NCBI GenBank assembly: GCA_964293815.1
Contig: CAXYYC010000033.1
Coordinates: 1-24,757 of the forward strand
Origin: CTSOIL-112 sp964293815
GTDB lineage: Bacteria > Pseudomonadota > Gammaproteobacteria > Burkholderiales > Burkholderiaceae
Direction: 5' to 3'
DNA length: 24,757 bases
The notes beneath the pieces were generated by a model, which worked only from the letters and a program-made list of their open reading frames with translations, had not been told where the DNA came from and ran no database searches. Position 1 is the first letter of the stretch. Every line of letters begins with the position of its first letter. Of this stretch, positions 15,569-23,071 are shown one piece after another. The position numbers were made by a program, and so were the translations under genes.

Positions 15569-15751
15569 TTAGTCAACGATGCGGACTAAGTAAGCCACTT
15601 TGTTAATCATGCCACGAACCGCTGGAGTATCTTGCAATTCGCGAACCTGACCAATTTTTTTCAAACCCAAACCCAACACGGTATCGCGGTGGGATTGTTT
15701 TGTACCAATCACGCTTTTTACCAAGGTGACTTTAACAGTTGATTCTGCCAT
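15569..15751 (-). CDS. rpmD: 50S ribosomal protein L30
   Basis: Small large-subunit protein of 60 residues. The recognisable core is VTLVKSVIGTKQSHRDTVLGLGL followed by VRGMINKVAYLVRI. A longer frame in phase reaches 15940, but it runs through rpsE; the ATG at 15751 follows AAGGAG and gives the family length. It sits ten bases after the rpsE stop. Confidence 0.97.
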   Translation of the reverse strand: MAESTVKVTLVKSVIGTKQSHRDTVLGLGLKKIGQVRELQDTPAVRGMINKVAYLVRIVD

Positions 15752-15761
15752 GATCTGCTCC

Positions 15762-16277
15762 TTAGCCTGTGATATCTTCAACTGACTTACCGCGTTTTGC
15801 GGCAATATCAGATGGGGTTGATTGTTTGCGCAAGCCATCAAGCGTTGCACGCACCAAGTTGTATGGGTTAGAAGAACCCAAAGACTTGGCAACCACGTTG
15901 TGCACACCCATGACATCGAATACCGCACGCATTGGACCACCCGCGATCACACCAGTACCGTCTTTGGCTGGCGACATCAATACACTAGCGGCGCCGTGTT
16001 TACCGGTCACTGTGTGTTGCAACGTACCATCTTTCAAAGGCACTTTGAACATTGAACGACGTGCTTGCTCCATGGCTTTTTGAACCGCCACAGGTACTTC
16101 ACGCGCTTTACCTTTGCCCATACCAATGCGGCCATCGCCATCACCAACTACGGTCAGCGCGGCAAAACCCATAATACGACCACCTTTTACCACCTTGGTG
16201 ACGCGATTCACTGCGATCATCTTTTCGCGCAAACCATCATCTGCCTGGCTTTGGTCTTTAGATTGAACTTTAGACAT
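15762..16277 (-). CDS. rpsE: 30S ribosomal protein S5
   Basis: Small-subunit protein at the decoding and mRNA-entry region; substitutions in this family give spectinomycin resistance or affect fidelity. The 171 residues have the N-terminal dsRNA-binding-like domain (VTKVVKGGRIMGFAAL, GDGDGRIGMGKGKAREV) and the C-terminal domain with GGPMRAVFDVMGVHNVVAK. The spectinomycin-loop segment appears ordinary. It lies between rplR and rpmD. Confidence 0.98.
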   Translation of the reverse strand: MSKVQSKDQSQADDGLREKMIAVNRVTKVVKGGRIMGFAALTVVGDGDGRIGMGKGKAREVPVAVQKAMEQARRSMFKVPLKDGTLQHTVTGKHGAASVLMSPAKDGTGVIAGGPMRAVFDVMGVHNVVAKSLGSSNPYNLVRATLDGLRKQSTPSDIAAKRGKSVEDITG

Positions 16278-16311
16278 AAATATTCCTTGTTTGTCGTGGT
16301 ATCAATTCGGC

Positions 16312-16671
16312 TTAAAACTGCAAACCAGCTTCACGAGCCGCTTCAGCCAACGCTTTTACACGACCATGAAATTGGAAACCCGAGCGATCAAAAGCGACTT
16401 GAGTCACACCAGCAGCTTTTGCTTTTTCTGCAATGGCCGCACCTACTGCTTTGGCCGCAGCCACGTTACCACCGTTGCCGCCGATTTGCGTGCGCAAAGC
16501 AGCTTCAGCAGACGATGCCGTAGCCAATACTTTATTGCCTTCGGCAGAAATCACGCTGGCGTAAATATGCAAATTGGTACGATTGACGACCAAACGGTTG
16601 ACTTTCAACTCAGCAATTTTGGCACGGGTTTTGCGTGCTCGGCGCAAACGCGCTTGCTTTTTGTCTTGCAT
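16312..16671 (-). CDS. rplR: 50S ribosomal protein L18
   Basis: Binds 5S rRNA with L5 in the central protuberance. The protein has 119 residues from the second of two adjacent ATGs; this one is six bases from AGGA, while the first (16674) is only three away. Core motifs are RARKTRAKIAEL, VNRTNLHIYASVIS and AFDRSGFQFHGRVKALAEAAREAGL. It is separated from rplF by 75 bases that can fold into an extended stem. Confidence 0.98.
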   Translation of the reverse strand: MQDKKQARLRRARKTRAKIAELKVNRLVVNRTNLHIYASVISAEGNKVLATASSAEAALRTQIGGNGGNVAAAKAVGAAIAEKAKAAGVTQVAFDRSGFQFHGRVKALAEAAREAGLQF

Positions 16672-16691
16672 CATAATTCCTTTTAAGAACG

Positions 16692-16753
16692 ATAATCAGT
16701 GTTTGCATCCACCTCGGAGTTAACCTCGTACAGATGCCAACGTTAACGATTAT
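16692..16753 (-). other. Candidate structured RNA in the rplF-rplR junction
   Basis: Nested inverted repeats span the gap. ATAATC (16692-16697) pairs with GATTAT (16748-16753), which includes the rplF stop. GTTTGCATC (16701-16709) pairs with GATGCCAAC (16733-16741) with one mismatch. The centre carries CCTCG twice (16712-16716 and 16724-16728). Together this makes an arm of about 60 nucleotides just before the rplR ribosome site. The spacing is larger than at neighbouring junctions. Pairing is seen; function is inferred. Confidence 0.5.
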
Positions 16754-17280
16754 TTTTTCTTGGTTTCTTTCATAATCACCACTTCACCCGCATAGCGAAC
16801 ACCTTTGCCTTTGTACGGCTCTGGTGGACGGTAGCCGCGCACTTCAGCTGCAACTTGACCGACTTTTTGCTTGTCAATGCCTTTAATGATGATTTCAGTT
16901 TGACTTGGCGTTTCTGCTTTGATGCCATCTGGCAAAGCGTAGTTCACGTCGTGCGAAAAACCCAATTCCAACTTGAGAACGTTGCCTTCCGCTTTCGCGC
17001 GATAGCCGACGCCGATCAAGTTCAATTTCTTTTCGAAACCCTTGGTAACGCCTTGAACCATATTGGCCAGCAACGCACGAGTGGTGCCTTGCAACGCATT
17101 GGATTCACGGCTTTCGTCTTTACGCTCAACGATTAATTGACCGTCTTTGCTTTCAATCGCCACTTTATCGCTAAACGCGGCTTCTAAAACACCCAAAGCA
17201 CCTTTAACGGTAACAACGCCGTTGGCCATGCTGACTTCAGCGCCGTTTAACGCAACTGGATTTTTACCTACTCGAGACAT
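16750..17280 (-). CDS. rplF: 50S ribosomal protein L6
   Basis: Large-subunit protein near the factor-binding site. The 176 residues form the usual two repeated domains. It starts MSRVGKNPVALNGAEV, contains NMVQGVTKGFEKKLNLIGVGYRA and ends with VAAEVRGYRPPEPYKGKGVRY and a lysine tail. AGGAG lies seven bases before the ATG. It follows rpsH by 18 bases. Confidence 0.98.
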   Translation of the reverse strand: MSRVGKNPVALNGAEVSMANGVVTVKGALGVLEAAFSDKVAIESKDGQLIVERKDESRESNALQGTTRALLANMVQGVTKGFEKKLNLIGVGYRAKAEGNVLKLELGFSHDVNYALPDGIKAETPSQTEIIIKGIDKQKVGQVAAEVRGYRPPEPYKGKGVRYAGEVVIMKETKKK

Positions 17281-17298
17281 ATCTTTTCTCCTTATCCG

Positions 17299-17694
17299 TT
17301 ACGCAACAACGCACAACACTTCACCGCCAACACCCAGCGAGCGCGCTTTACGGTCGGTCATTACGCCTTTTGACGTAGAAACGATCGCAACACCCAAGCC
17401 GTCCATGACGTGAGGAATGCCTGCACAATGACGATAGATACGCAAACCGGGTTTAGATACACGTTCAATACGCTCAATCACAGGACGACCTGCGTGGTAT
17501 TTCAATGCGATATCCAAAACAGGCTTGGCTGCTTCGCCGCCCACTTTATACTCTTCAATATAGCCTTCTTCTTTGAGCACGTTCGCAATAGCCACTTTCA
17601 ATTTAGAAGAGGGCATAGAAACGGCGGTTTTTTCCACCATTTGTGCGTTGCGAATACGCGTCAACATATCGGCGATTGGATCACTCATACTCAT
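17299..17694 (-). CDS. rpsH: 30S ribosomal protein S8
   Basis: Primary 16S rRNA binder; in E. coli it represses the spc operon at the start of the L5 gene. The 131 residues start MSMSDPIADMLTRIRNAQ, and the C-terminal rRNA-binding part ends ARSLGVGGEVLCVVA. I chose the first ATG because GGAG is eight bases upstream; the second is too far. It follows rpsN by 20 bases. Confidence 0.98.
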   Translation of the reverse strand: MSMSDPIADMLTRIRNAQMVEKTAVSMPSSKLKVAIANVLKEEGYIEEYKVGGEAAKPVLDIALKYHAGRPVIERIERVSKPGLRIYRHCAGIPHVMDGLGVAIVSTSKGVMTDRKARSLGVGGEVLCVVA

Positions 17695-17714
17695 TTTCGT
17701 TTCTCCTTTGCCAA

Positions 17715-18020
17715 TTACCAGCTTGCTTTGGTCAAGCCTGGGATTTCCCCAGCCATGGCCGCATCACGCAATTTTGAACGCCCTAAGCCAAACTGACGGA
17801 ATGTGCCACGAGGGCGACCTGTCAATTGGCAACGATTGCGCAAACGGGTTGGGTTTGCGTTGCGTGGCAATTGTTGTAACTTCAAGCGTGCTTCATGACG
17901 CTCGTCTTCAGACTTTGATTGATCTTGAATGATTTTATTCAAATCAGCGCGTTTAGCAGCAAACTTAGCCACCAAAGCCTCACGCTTTTTTTCACGATTG
18001 ATCAGGGATAATTTAGCCAT
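17715..18020 (-). CDS. rpsN: 30S ribosomal protein S14 (zinc-free type)
   Basis: Head protein of the small subunit. The 101 residues are the long form without CxxC zinc pairs, typical of Proteobacteria. The conserved end is RCQLTGRPRGTFRQFGLGR followed by LRDAAMAGEIPGLTKASW. It lies between rplE and rpsH with short gaps, so it is part of the spc transcript. Confidence 0.98.
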   Translation of the reverse strand: MAKLSLINREKKREALVAKFAAKRADLNKIIQDQSKSEDERHEARLKLQQLPRNANPTRLRNRCQLTGRPRGTFRQFGLGRSKLRDAAMAGEIPGLTKASW

Positions 18021-18029
18021 TATCGATCC

Positions 18030-18569
18030 TCAATTACGGAATGGGAATTTGAAAGCCGCCAACAATGCTTTGGCTTCCTCATCGGTTTTCGCAGTCGTGG
18101 TCACACTGATGTTCAAACCACGCAACGCGTCGATTTTGTCGTATTCAATTTCGGGGAAAATAATTTGTTCTTTTACACCGATATTATAGTTGCCACGACC
18201 ATCAAACGAACGACCATTCACACCACGGAAGTCACGTACGCGAGGGAATGCAACGGTTACCAAACGATCCAAGAACTCATACATTTTCTCACCGCGCAAG
18301 GTCACCATACAACCGATCGGATAATCTTCACGAATCTTGAATCCTGCAATCGCTTTACGCGCAACAGTCACCACAGGCTTTTGACCTGCGATCTTCGTTA
18401 AATCAGAAACCGCGTGCTCCATCACTTTTTTATCAGCAACAGCTTCACCCACGCCCATATTCAAGGTGATTTTGGTGATGCGCGGCACTTCCATAATTGA
18501 TTTGTAGCCAAACTGACCCATCAATTGTGGAACGATTTTTTCTTTATAAATATTTTGCAAACGAGCCAT
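18030..18569 (-). CDS. rplE: 50S ribosomal protein L5
   Basis: 5S rRNA binder in the central protuberance that also contacts P-site tRNA. The 179 residues include EVPRITKITLNMGVGEAV, KPVVTVARKAIAGFKIR and the final KALLAAFKFPFRN. Its start region is the S8 repressor target in E. coli; I could not confirm an S8-type helix here. It follows rplX by ten bases. Confidence 0.98.
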   Translation of the reverse strand: MARLQNIYKEKIVPQLMGQFGYKSIMEVPRITKITLNMGVGEAVADKKVMEHAVSDLTKIAGQKPVVTVARKAIAGFKIREDYPIGCMVTLRGEKMYEFLDRLVTVAFPRVRDFRGVNGRSFDGRGNYNIGVKEQIIFPEIEYDKIDALRGLNISVTTTAKTDEEAKALLAAFKFPFRN

Positions 18570-18579
18570 GTGCTTCCCC

Positions 18580-18891
18580 TTACGCTACGGCTTCGCCGTT
18601 AGATTTAAATACGCGGATTTTCTTGCCATCCACTTCTTTAATCCCAACGCGATCCGCTTTTTGGGTTTTGGCATTAAACAATGCCACGTTAGACACGTGA
18701 ATCGGCATGGTTTTGCTCACAACGCCACCCTCAACACCAGCCATTGGGTTTGGACGTTGATGCTTCTTAGCCACATTGACGCCTTCAACAGTCACATAAT
18801 CAGCATCCACACGACGCGTCACCACGCCAGTTTTGCCTTTATCTTTGCCTGTCAAAACCACAACAACATCGCCTTTACGAATTTTTTCCAT
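18580..18891 (-). CDS. rplX: 50S ribosomal protein L24
   Basis: Early-assembly protein that starts 23S rRNA folding. The 103 residues carry a KOW motif at the N-terminus (RKGDVVVVLTGKDKGKTGVV), then NVAKKHQRPNPMAGVEGG. It is nine bases downstream of rplN, in the standard L14-L24-L5 order. Confidence 0.98.
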   Translation of the reverse strand: MEKIRKGDVVVVLTGKDKGKTGVVTRRVDADYVTVEGVNVAKKHQRPNPMAGVEGGVVSKTMPIHVSNVALFNAKTQKADRVGIKEVDGKKIRVFKSNGEAVA

Positions 18892-18900
18892 GTCGCCCCC

Positions 18901-19269
18901 TTACAGCACTTCTGGCGCCAAAGACACGATTTTCATGAACTTCTCGCCACGCAATTCGCGCGTGACCGGTCCAAAAATACGTGTGCCAATCGGCTCTAAT
19001 TTGTTGTTCAACAAAACAGCCGCATTGTCGTCAAATTTAATGCGTGAACCATCAGCGCGACGAACACCACTGGCGGTACGAACCACCACAGCGTTATACA
19101 CTTCACCTTTTTTCACGCGACCACGAGGAGCTGCTTCCTTAATACTAACCTTGATGATGTCACCAACGCCAGCATAGCGGCGCTTTGAGCCGCCCAACAC
19201 TTTGATACACATTACGGAACGTGCGCCGGTGTTGTCGGCCACATCCAACCTACTTTGCATCTGAATCAT
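18901..19269 (-). CDS. rplN: 50S ribosomal protein L14
   Basis: Large-subunit protein at the intersubunit face. The 122 residues start MIQMQSRLDVADNTGARS and contain KVLGGSKRRYAGVGDIIKVS and the end FMKIVSLAPEVL. It is the first gene of the spc group here: a terminator and a strong promoter lie in the 353-base gap upstream, with a leader of about 165 nucleotides. The ribosome site (GGGAAAG) is weak for such a gene, which would fit control through leader folding. Confidence 0.98.
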   Translation of the reverse strand: MIQMQSRLDVADNTGARSVMCIKVLGGSKRRYAGVGDIIKVSIKEAAPRGRVKKGEVYNAVVVRTASGVRRADGSRIKFDDNAAVLLNNKLEPIGTRIFGPVTRELRGEKFMKIVSLAPEVL

Positions 19270-19433
19270 GATATCTTTCCCAACTTAATCGCCAAGCCAT
19301 CAGCTATAACGGTCAGTTTTGGTCTCTCTACATTCCGTTACAAACTTGCTGCCTGCTTCGAAAGTAGCACTGGAGTTGAATCTCTTGCGAGATTTTGAAT
19401 TCGAGTCCATCAAACATCGATTTTCTCAAACGA
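19270..19433 (-). promoter_or_regulatory. Folded leader of the spc operon
   Basis: The predicted transcript start near 19434 leaves about 165 nucleotides before rplN. Three hairpins are visible on the minus strand. AATCTC/GAGATT (19379-19394) is closed by a GCAA tetraloop. CTACTT/AAGCAG has one mismatch and loop TCG. TAACGG/CCGTTA encloses 22 bases near 19307-19341. No plausible leader peptide is seen. A ribosomal protein target is possible but unproven. Confidence 0.45.
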
Positions 19434-19440
19434 GACGAAG

Positions 19441-19469
19441 ATTATATTCGATCTTTTGAATTCTCTCAA
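19441..19469 (-). promoter_or_regulatory. Promoter of the spc operon (upstream of rplN)
   Basis: On the minus strand, TTGAGA (19464-19469), a 17-bp spacer and the perfect -10 box TATAAT (19441-19446). This is the best promoter inside the ribosomal cluster. Its place matches the independent spc promoter of E. coli before rplN. Confidence 0.8.
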
Positions 19470-19562
19470 GCATTTTCTGAGCAATCGCTCACAATTGAAA
19501 CAAACCTTGAGAATTTTCGTCTATTTTTACTGCTATTGTGCATATTTAATACAGTACCAACC

Positions 19563-19602
19563 AAAAAACTGGGCAAACAACCCCAAATTGAGATTGCTTG
19601 CC
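19563..19602 (-). terminator. Terminator between rpsQ and the spc promoter
   Basis: The minus-strand RNA pairs GGCAAGCAATCTC (19590-19602) with GGGGTTGTTTGCC (19572-19584) over 13 pairs, three of them G-U, with a 5-base loop. CAGTTTTTTGG follows (19563-19571). Because of the G-U pairs the fold works only for minus-strand transcripts, as expected for the end of the S10 operon. Confidence 0.8.
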
Positions 19603-19622
19603 TCAGATTCGATCAATATCGA

Positions 19623-19886
19623 TTAAATAACGCGAGCCGCTTCGAGAAGCTTCGTCACTTGCCAAGATTTGGTTTTTGACAATGGACGGGTTTCTTCGAT
19701 TTCGACCAGATCACCTTCATTGTATTGATTGGCTTCGTCGTGCGCATGGTATTTTTTCGATTTAACGATGAATTTACCATACAGCGGGTGTTTCAAACGA
19801 TGCTCAACCAGTACGGTCACCGTTTTGTCCATTTTGTTAGACGAAACACGACCGACCAAGGTACGAGTTAATTTAGTTTCACTCAT
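19623..19886 (-). CDS. rpsQ: 30S ribosomal protein S17
   Basis: Primary 16S rRNA binder with an OB fold. The 87 residues include TLVGRVSSNKMDKTVTVLVE, HRLKHPLYGKFIVKSKKYHAHDE and IEETRPLSKTKSW. The ATG overlaps the rpmC stop by one base (TAATG). It is the last gene of the S10 group; a terminator follows about 20 bases later. Confidence 0.98.
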   Translation of the reverse strand: MSETKLTRTLVGRVSSNKMDKTVTVLVEHRLKHPLYGKFIVKSKKYHAHDEANQYNEGDLVEIEETRPLSKTKSWQVTKLLEAARVI

Positions 19887-20086
19887 TATTCACCTGCCTT
19901 TTGTTGCTTTTGGTGCATCACTGTGCGCACACGAGCGATGTCACGACGCACTTTGCTCAGCTGGTTCACGTCATTGAGTTGTTGCATGGCTTTTTGCATA
20001 CGCAAATTGAATTGCGTTTTCAACAATGCATTCAACTCCTCTTGTAACGCCGCGGCGTCTTTGGTTATCAATTCTTTAGCACTCAT
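19886..20086 (-). CDS. rpmC: 50S ribosomal protein L29
   Basis: Small helical protein at the tunnel exit, close to where SRP and trigger factor dock. The 66 residues start MSAKELITKDAAALQEEL and contain FNLRMQKAMQQLNDVNQLSKVRRDIARV. The ATG at 20086 follows GGAG by five bases; an in-frame GTG two codons earlier is less well placed. Its stop overlaps rpsQ. Confidence 0.97.
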   Translation of the reverse strand: MSAKELITKDAAALQEELNALLKTQFNLRMQKAMQQLNDVNQLSKVRRDIARVRTVMHQKQQKAGE

Positions 20087-20095
20087 GTTCACTCC

Positions 20096-20512
20096 TTAAC
20101 CGCCAATGGTACGCGTCACAAAAACGCATTTGATCGGCAGTTTGGCTTGCGCTAAACGGAATGCTTCACGTGCCAATTCTTCTGGTACGCCATCCATTTC
20201 GTATAACATTTTGCCGGGTTGAATTTCAGCAACATAGTATTCGGGATTACCCTTACCGTTACCCATACGAACCTCTGCAGGTTTGTTGGAAATCGGTTTG
20301 TCTGGGTAAATGCGAATCCAAATACGGCCACCTCGTTTGATGTGACGAGTCATCGCACGACGCGCAGATTCGATCTGACGCGCTGTGATACGACCACGAC
20401 CAATGGCTTTCAGGCCAAAATCGCCAAACGATACCTCTGCACCGCGTGTCGCCACGCCGGTGTTGCGACCTTTTTGCTCTTTACGATATTTTCTACGTGC
20501 GGGTTGCAACAT
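20096..20512 (-). CDS. rplP: 50S ribosomal protein L16
   Basis: Large-subunit protein beside the A-site tRNA elbow and peptidyl transferase centre. The 138 residues start MLQPARRKYRKEQKGRN and contain RIWIRIYPDKPISNKPAE, RMGNGKGNPEYYVAEI and QPGKMLYEMDGV. It starts two bases after the rpsC stop, so coupling is likely. Confidence 0.98.
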   Translation of the reverse strand: MLQPARRKYRKEQKGRNTGVATRGAEVSFGDFGLKAIGRGRITARQIESARRAMTRHIKRGGRIWIRIYPDKPISNKPAEVRMGNGKGNPEYYVAEIQPGKMLYEMDGVPEELAREAFRLAQAKLPIKCVFVTRTIGG

Positions 20513-20514
20513 AA

Positions 20515-21309
20515 TTATTCTCCTGCACTTTCAGTTTTAGCTTCAGTTTTGCGTGCGGTACGACGACGCGCTGGAGCATCACCATCACGACGACGATCAC
20601 CCGAAGGACGACCTTCGCGACGCGCTGGTTTTTTGTCATCTTTACCATCGTGCTCATAGCCTGTGCCTGGCAATGCTTTACGGCTGAGCGTATCGCCTTT
20701 GTAGACCCAAACTTTGATACCGATGATGCCATAGGCGGTCAACGCGGTGCTGGTTGCGTAGTCGATGTTTGCACGCAATGTGTGCAGAGGCACTCGACCT
20801 TCGCGGTACCATTCTGAGCGCGCAATTTCAATACCATTCAAACGGCCTGAGCTCATGATTTTGATACCTTGAACGCCCAAACGCATTGCGTTTTGCATTG
20901 AACGGCGCATCGCGCGGCGGAACATCACGCGTTTTTCCAATTGTTGAGCGATTGAGTCGCCGATCAATTGCGCATCGATTTCAGGCTTGCGCACTTCTTC
21001 GATGTTCACGTGTACCGGCACATTCATCAATGCTTGCAATTCTTTGCGCAACACTTCAATGTCTTCGCCTTTTTTACCAATAACCACGCCCGGACGCGCT
21101 GAGAAAATCGTGATACGCGCCGTTTTGGCCGGACGCTCGATCAAGATGCGCGCAACCGATGCGTTTTTCAGTTTTTTCTTGAGGTATTCGCGAACTTTCA
21201 AGTCTTCGTTCAATGTTTGTGCGAAGTCTTTGTTGCTCGCATACCAACGCGAGTCCCAATCACGGGTAACCGGTAGACGGAAGCCTGTAGGGTTAATCTT
21301 TTGTCCCAT
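20515..21309 (-). CDS. rpsC: 30S ribosomal protein S3
   Basis: Small-subunit protein at the mRNA entry tunnel. The 264 residues start MGQKINPTGFRLPVTRDW, then a type-II KH domain (PGVVIGKKGEDIEVL) and the C-terminal domain with FRRAMRRSMQNAMRLGVQG. The last 40 or so residues are a charged, disordered tail rich in Arg, Asp and Lys, longer than in E. coli (233) but common in Burkholderiales. A TTG further upstream (21330) is rejected because AGGAG precedes the ATG at 21309. Confidence 0.98.
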   Translation of the reverse strand: MGQKINPTGFRLPVTRDWDSRWYASNKDFAQTLNEDLKVREYLKKKLKNASVARILIERPAKTARITIFSARPGVVIGKKGEDIEVLRKELQALMNVPVHVNIEEVRKPEIDAQLIGDSIAQQLEKRVMFRRAMRRSMQNAMRLGVQGIKIMSSGRLNGIEIARSEWYREGRVPLHTLRANIDYATSTALTAYGIIGIKVWVYKGDTLSRKALPGTGYEHDGKDDKKPARREGRPSGDRRRDGDAPARRRTARKTEAKTESAGE

Positions 21310-21319
21310 TCCTTGCTCC

Positions 21320-21649
21320 TTATTGACCAACGGTCACTGTGATGTGACAGGTTTGTTTTTCGATACGATTGCCACGGCCTTTGGCGCGGGCAGACATACG
21401 CTTGAGTGAGGTACCTTTATCAACAAAGATACGAGTCACACGCAACTCATCAATATCCGCACCATCGTTGTGCTCTGCATTGGCAATTGCTGATTCCAAT
21501 ACTTTCTTGATAATGACAGCCGCTTTCTTTTGTGTAAATGTGAGCGTATTCAAAGCTTGCTCAACTTGTTTACCGCGAATCAAATCGGCCACCAAACGAC
21601 CTTTTTGAGCAGACAAGCGCACGCCACGTAAAATAGCTGTAGTTTCCAT
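21320..21649 (-). CDS. rplV: 50S ribosomal protein L22
   Basis: Large-subunit protein whose beta-hairpin lines the exit tunnel constriction; changes there affect macrolide sensitivity. The 109 residues include RGVRLSAQKGRLVADLIRG, ESAIANAEHNDGADID and the hairpin region KRMSARAKGRGNRI. The hairpin sequence looks normal. It precedes rpsC by ten bases. Confidence 0.98.
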   Translation of the reverse strand: METTAILRGVRLSAQKGRLVADLIRGKQVEQALNTLTFTQKKAAVIIKKVLESAIANAEHNDGADIDELRVTRIFVDKGTSLKRMSARAKGRGNRIEKQTCHITVTVGQ

Positions 21650-21658
21650 GACGCTTCC

Positions 21659-21934
21659 TTATTTCTTCGCTTTTTTGTCAGCGACGTGACCTTTAAACGT
21701 ACGGGTCAACGCAAATTCACCCAACTTGTGACCAACCATATTTTCAGAAATATAGACCGGTACGTGTTGGCGACCATTATGTACAGCGATTGTTAAGCCG
21801 ATGAAATCCGGCAAAACAGTCGAACGACGAGACCAAGTTTTGATTGGTTTCTTATCACGATTTGCAACCGCCGCTTCCACTTTTTTCAATAAGTGAGCGT
21901 CGCAAAATGGACCTTTTTTAACTGAACGAGCCAT
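21659..21934 (-). CDS. rpsS: 30S ribosomal protein S19
   Basis: Head protein that pairs with S13. The 91 residues start MARSVKKGPFCDAHLLKKV and contain KTWSRRSTVLPDFIGLTI, GRQHVPVYISENMVGHKLGEF and a lysine-rich end. It lies ten bases after rplB and nine before rplV. Confidence 0.98.
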   Translation of the reverse strand: MARSVKKGPFCDAHLLKKVEAAVANRDKKPIKTWSRRSTVLPDFIGLTIAVHNGRQHVPVYISENMVGHKLGEFALTRTFKGHVADKKAKK

Positions 21935-21944
21935 TTGTTACTCC

Positions 21945-22772
21945 TTATTTGTAGCGACGTTTAACAATCATGCTATCTGTACGCTTGATGCTGCGTGTGC
22001 GATAACCTTTTGTTGGTTGACCCCAAGGTGACACTGGATGACGACCACCCGATGTACGACCCTCACCACCACCGTGTGGGTGATCGACAGGATTCATCAC
22101 CACACCACGTACCGTAGGACGAATACCGCGCCAGCGCGATGCACCTGCTTTACCAATTTGGCGCAAGCCGTGCTCTTCGTTACCCACTTCACCGATGGTT
22201 GCGCGGCAGTCAACGTGCACTTTGCGAATTTCGCCTGAGCGCAAACGCAATTGAGCATAGATGCCTTCACGAGCCAACAGTTGCACCGATGTACCTGCTG
22301 AGCGCGCCAATTGCGCACCTTTACCAGGTTTCATTTCGATACAGTGAATGGTTGAACCCACTGGGATGTTGCGGATAGGCAAGGTGTTACCTGGTTTGAT
22401 TGGGGCTTCTGAACCACTCACCAATTCTTGACCAGCCACCACACCACGCGGTGCGATGATGTAACGACGTGTGCCGTCTGCGTACAACAACAAAGCAATG
22501 TTTGCTGAACGGTTGGGATCATATTCCAAACGTTCTACTTTTGCCACGATGCCGTCTTTGTCGTTGCGTTTGAAGTCAATCAAACGATAATGGTGCTTGT
22601 GACCACCGCCACGATGACGTGTGGTGATGTGACCATTGTTGTTACGACCTGCGTTTTGCTTTTGCGGTTCGAGCAAGGGTGCGTGAGGCGCGCCTTTGTG
22701 CAAACTTGCATTGACCACTTTAACGAGACCACGACGACCTGGCGAGGTTGGTTTTACTTTTACGAGTGCCAT
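21945..22772 (-). CDS. rplB: 50S ribosomal protein L2
   Basis: Core large-subunit protein needed for subunit joining and peptidyl transferase activity. The 275 residues include GRNNNGHITTRHRGGGHK, an OB-fold and SH3-like RNA-binding core, and the invariant loop GVVMNPVDHPHGGGEGRT with the functionally important histidine. The ATG overlaps the rplW stop by one base. No anomaly. Confidence 0.98.
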   Translation of the reverse strand: MALVKVKPTSPGRRGLVKVVNASLHKGAPHAPLLEPQKQNAGRNNNGHITTRHRGGGHKHHYRLIDFKRNDKDGIVAKVERLEYDPNRSANIALLLYADGTRRYIIAPRGVVAGQELVSGSEAPIKPGNTLPIRNIPVGSTIHCIEMKPGKGAQLARSAGTSVQLLAREGIYAQLRLRSGEIRKVHVDCRATIGEVGNEEHGLRQIGKAGASRWRGIRPTVRGVVMNPVDHPHGGGEGRTSGGRHPVSPWGQPTKGYRTRSIKRTDSMIVKRRYK

Positions 22773-23071
22773 TATTTCACCTCCTCATCGAAGCGAATTT
22801 CTTGACCTTTTTTCAGACCAACGTAGGCAATACGGACGTTATTACGGCGACCTTGGCCGTATTTTGTGCGCTTGCTTTTGCCTTTGCGATTGACCACACG
22901 AACCGCATCCACTTCAACTTTAAACAATAATTCGACTGCCGCTTTGATTTCAGGTTTGGTCGCACAAGGCATGACGCGGAAAGCAACTTGCTCATTTTTT
23001 TCCGCAATCATGGTGCTTTTTTCTGAAACAATCGGCGCCAAGAGTACTTGCATTAAACGTTCTTGATTCAT
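22772..23071 (-). CDS. rplW: 50S ribosomal protein L23
   Basis: Tunnel-exit protein that docks trigger factor and SRP. The 99 residues start MNQERLMQVLLAPIVSEKS and contain PEIKAAVELLFKVEVDAV and KRTKYGQGRRNNVRIAYV. It overlaps rplD by four bases (ATGA) and rplB by one, a tightly coupled trio. Confidence 0.97.
   Translation of the reverse strand: MNQERLMQVLLAPIVSEKSTMIAEKNEQVAFRVMPCATKPEIKAAVELLFKVEVDAVRVVNRKGKSKRTKYGQGRRNNVRIAYVGLKKGQEIRFDEEVK

Noticed and set aside
15569..15940. 123-codon version of rpmD
   Set aside because: The extension overlaps rpsE in another frame; the 60-codon start has AAGGAG and gives the family length.
19395..19679. 94-codon plus-strand frame in the rpsQ-rplN gap
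   Set aside because: It runs over the spc promoter and terminator and into rpsQ antisense; no ribosome site and no family.
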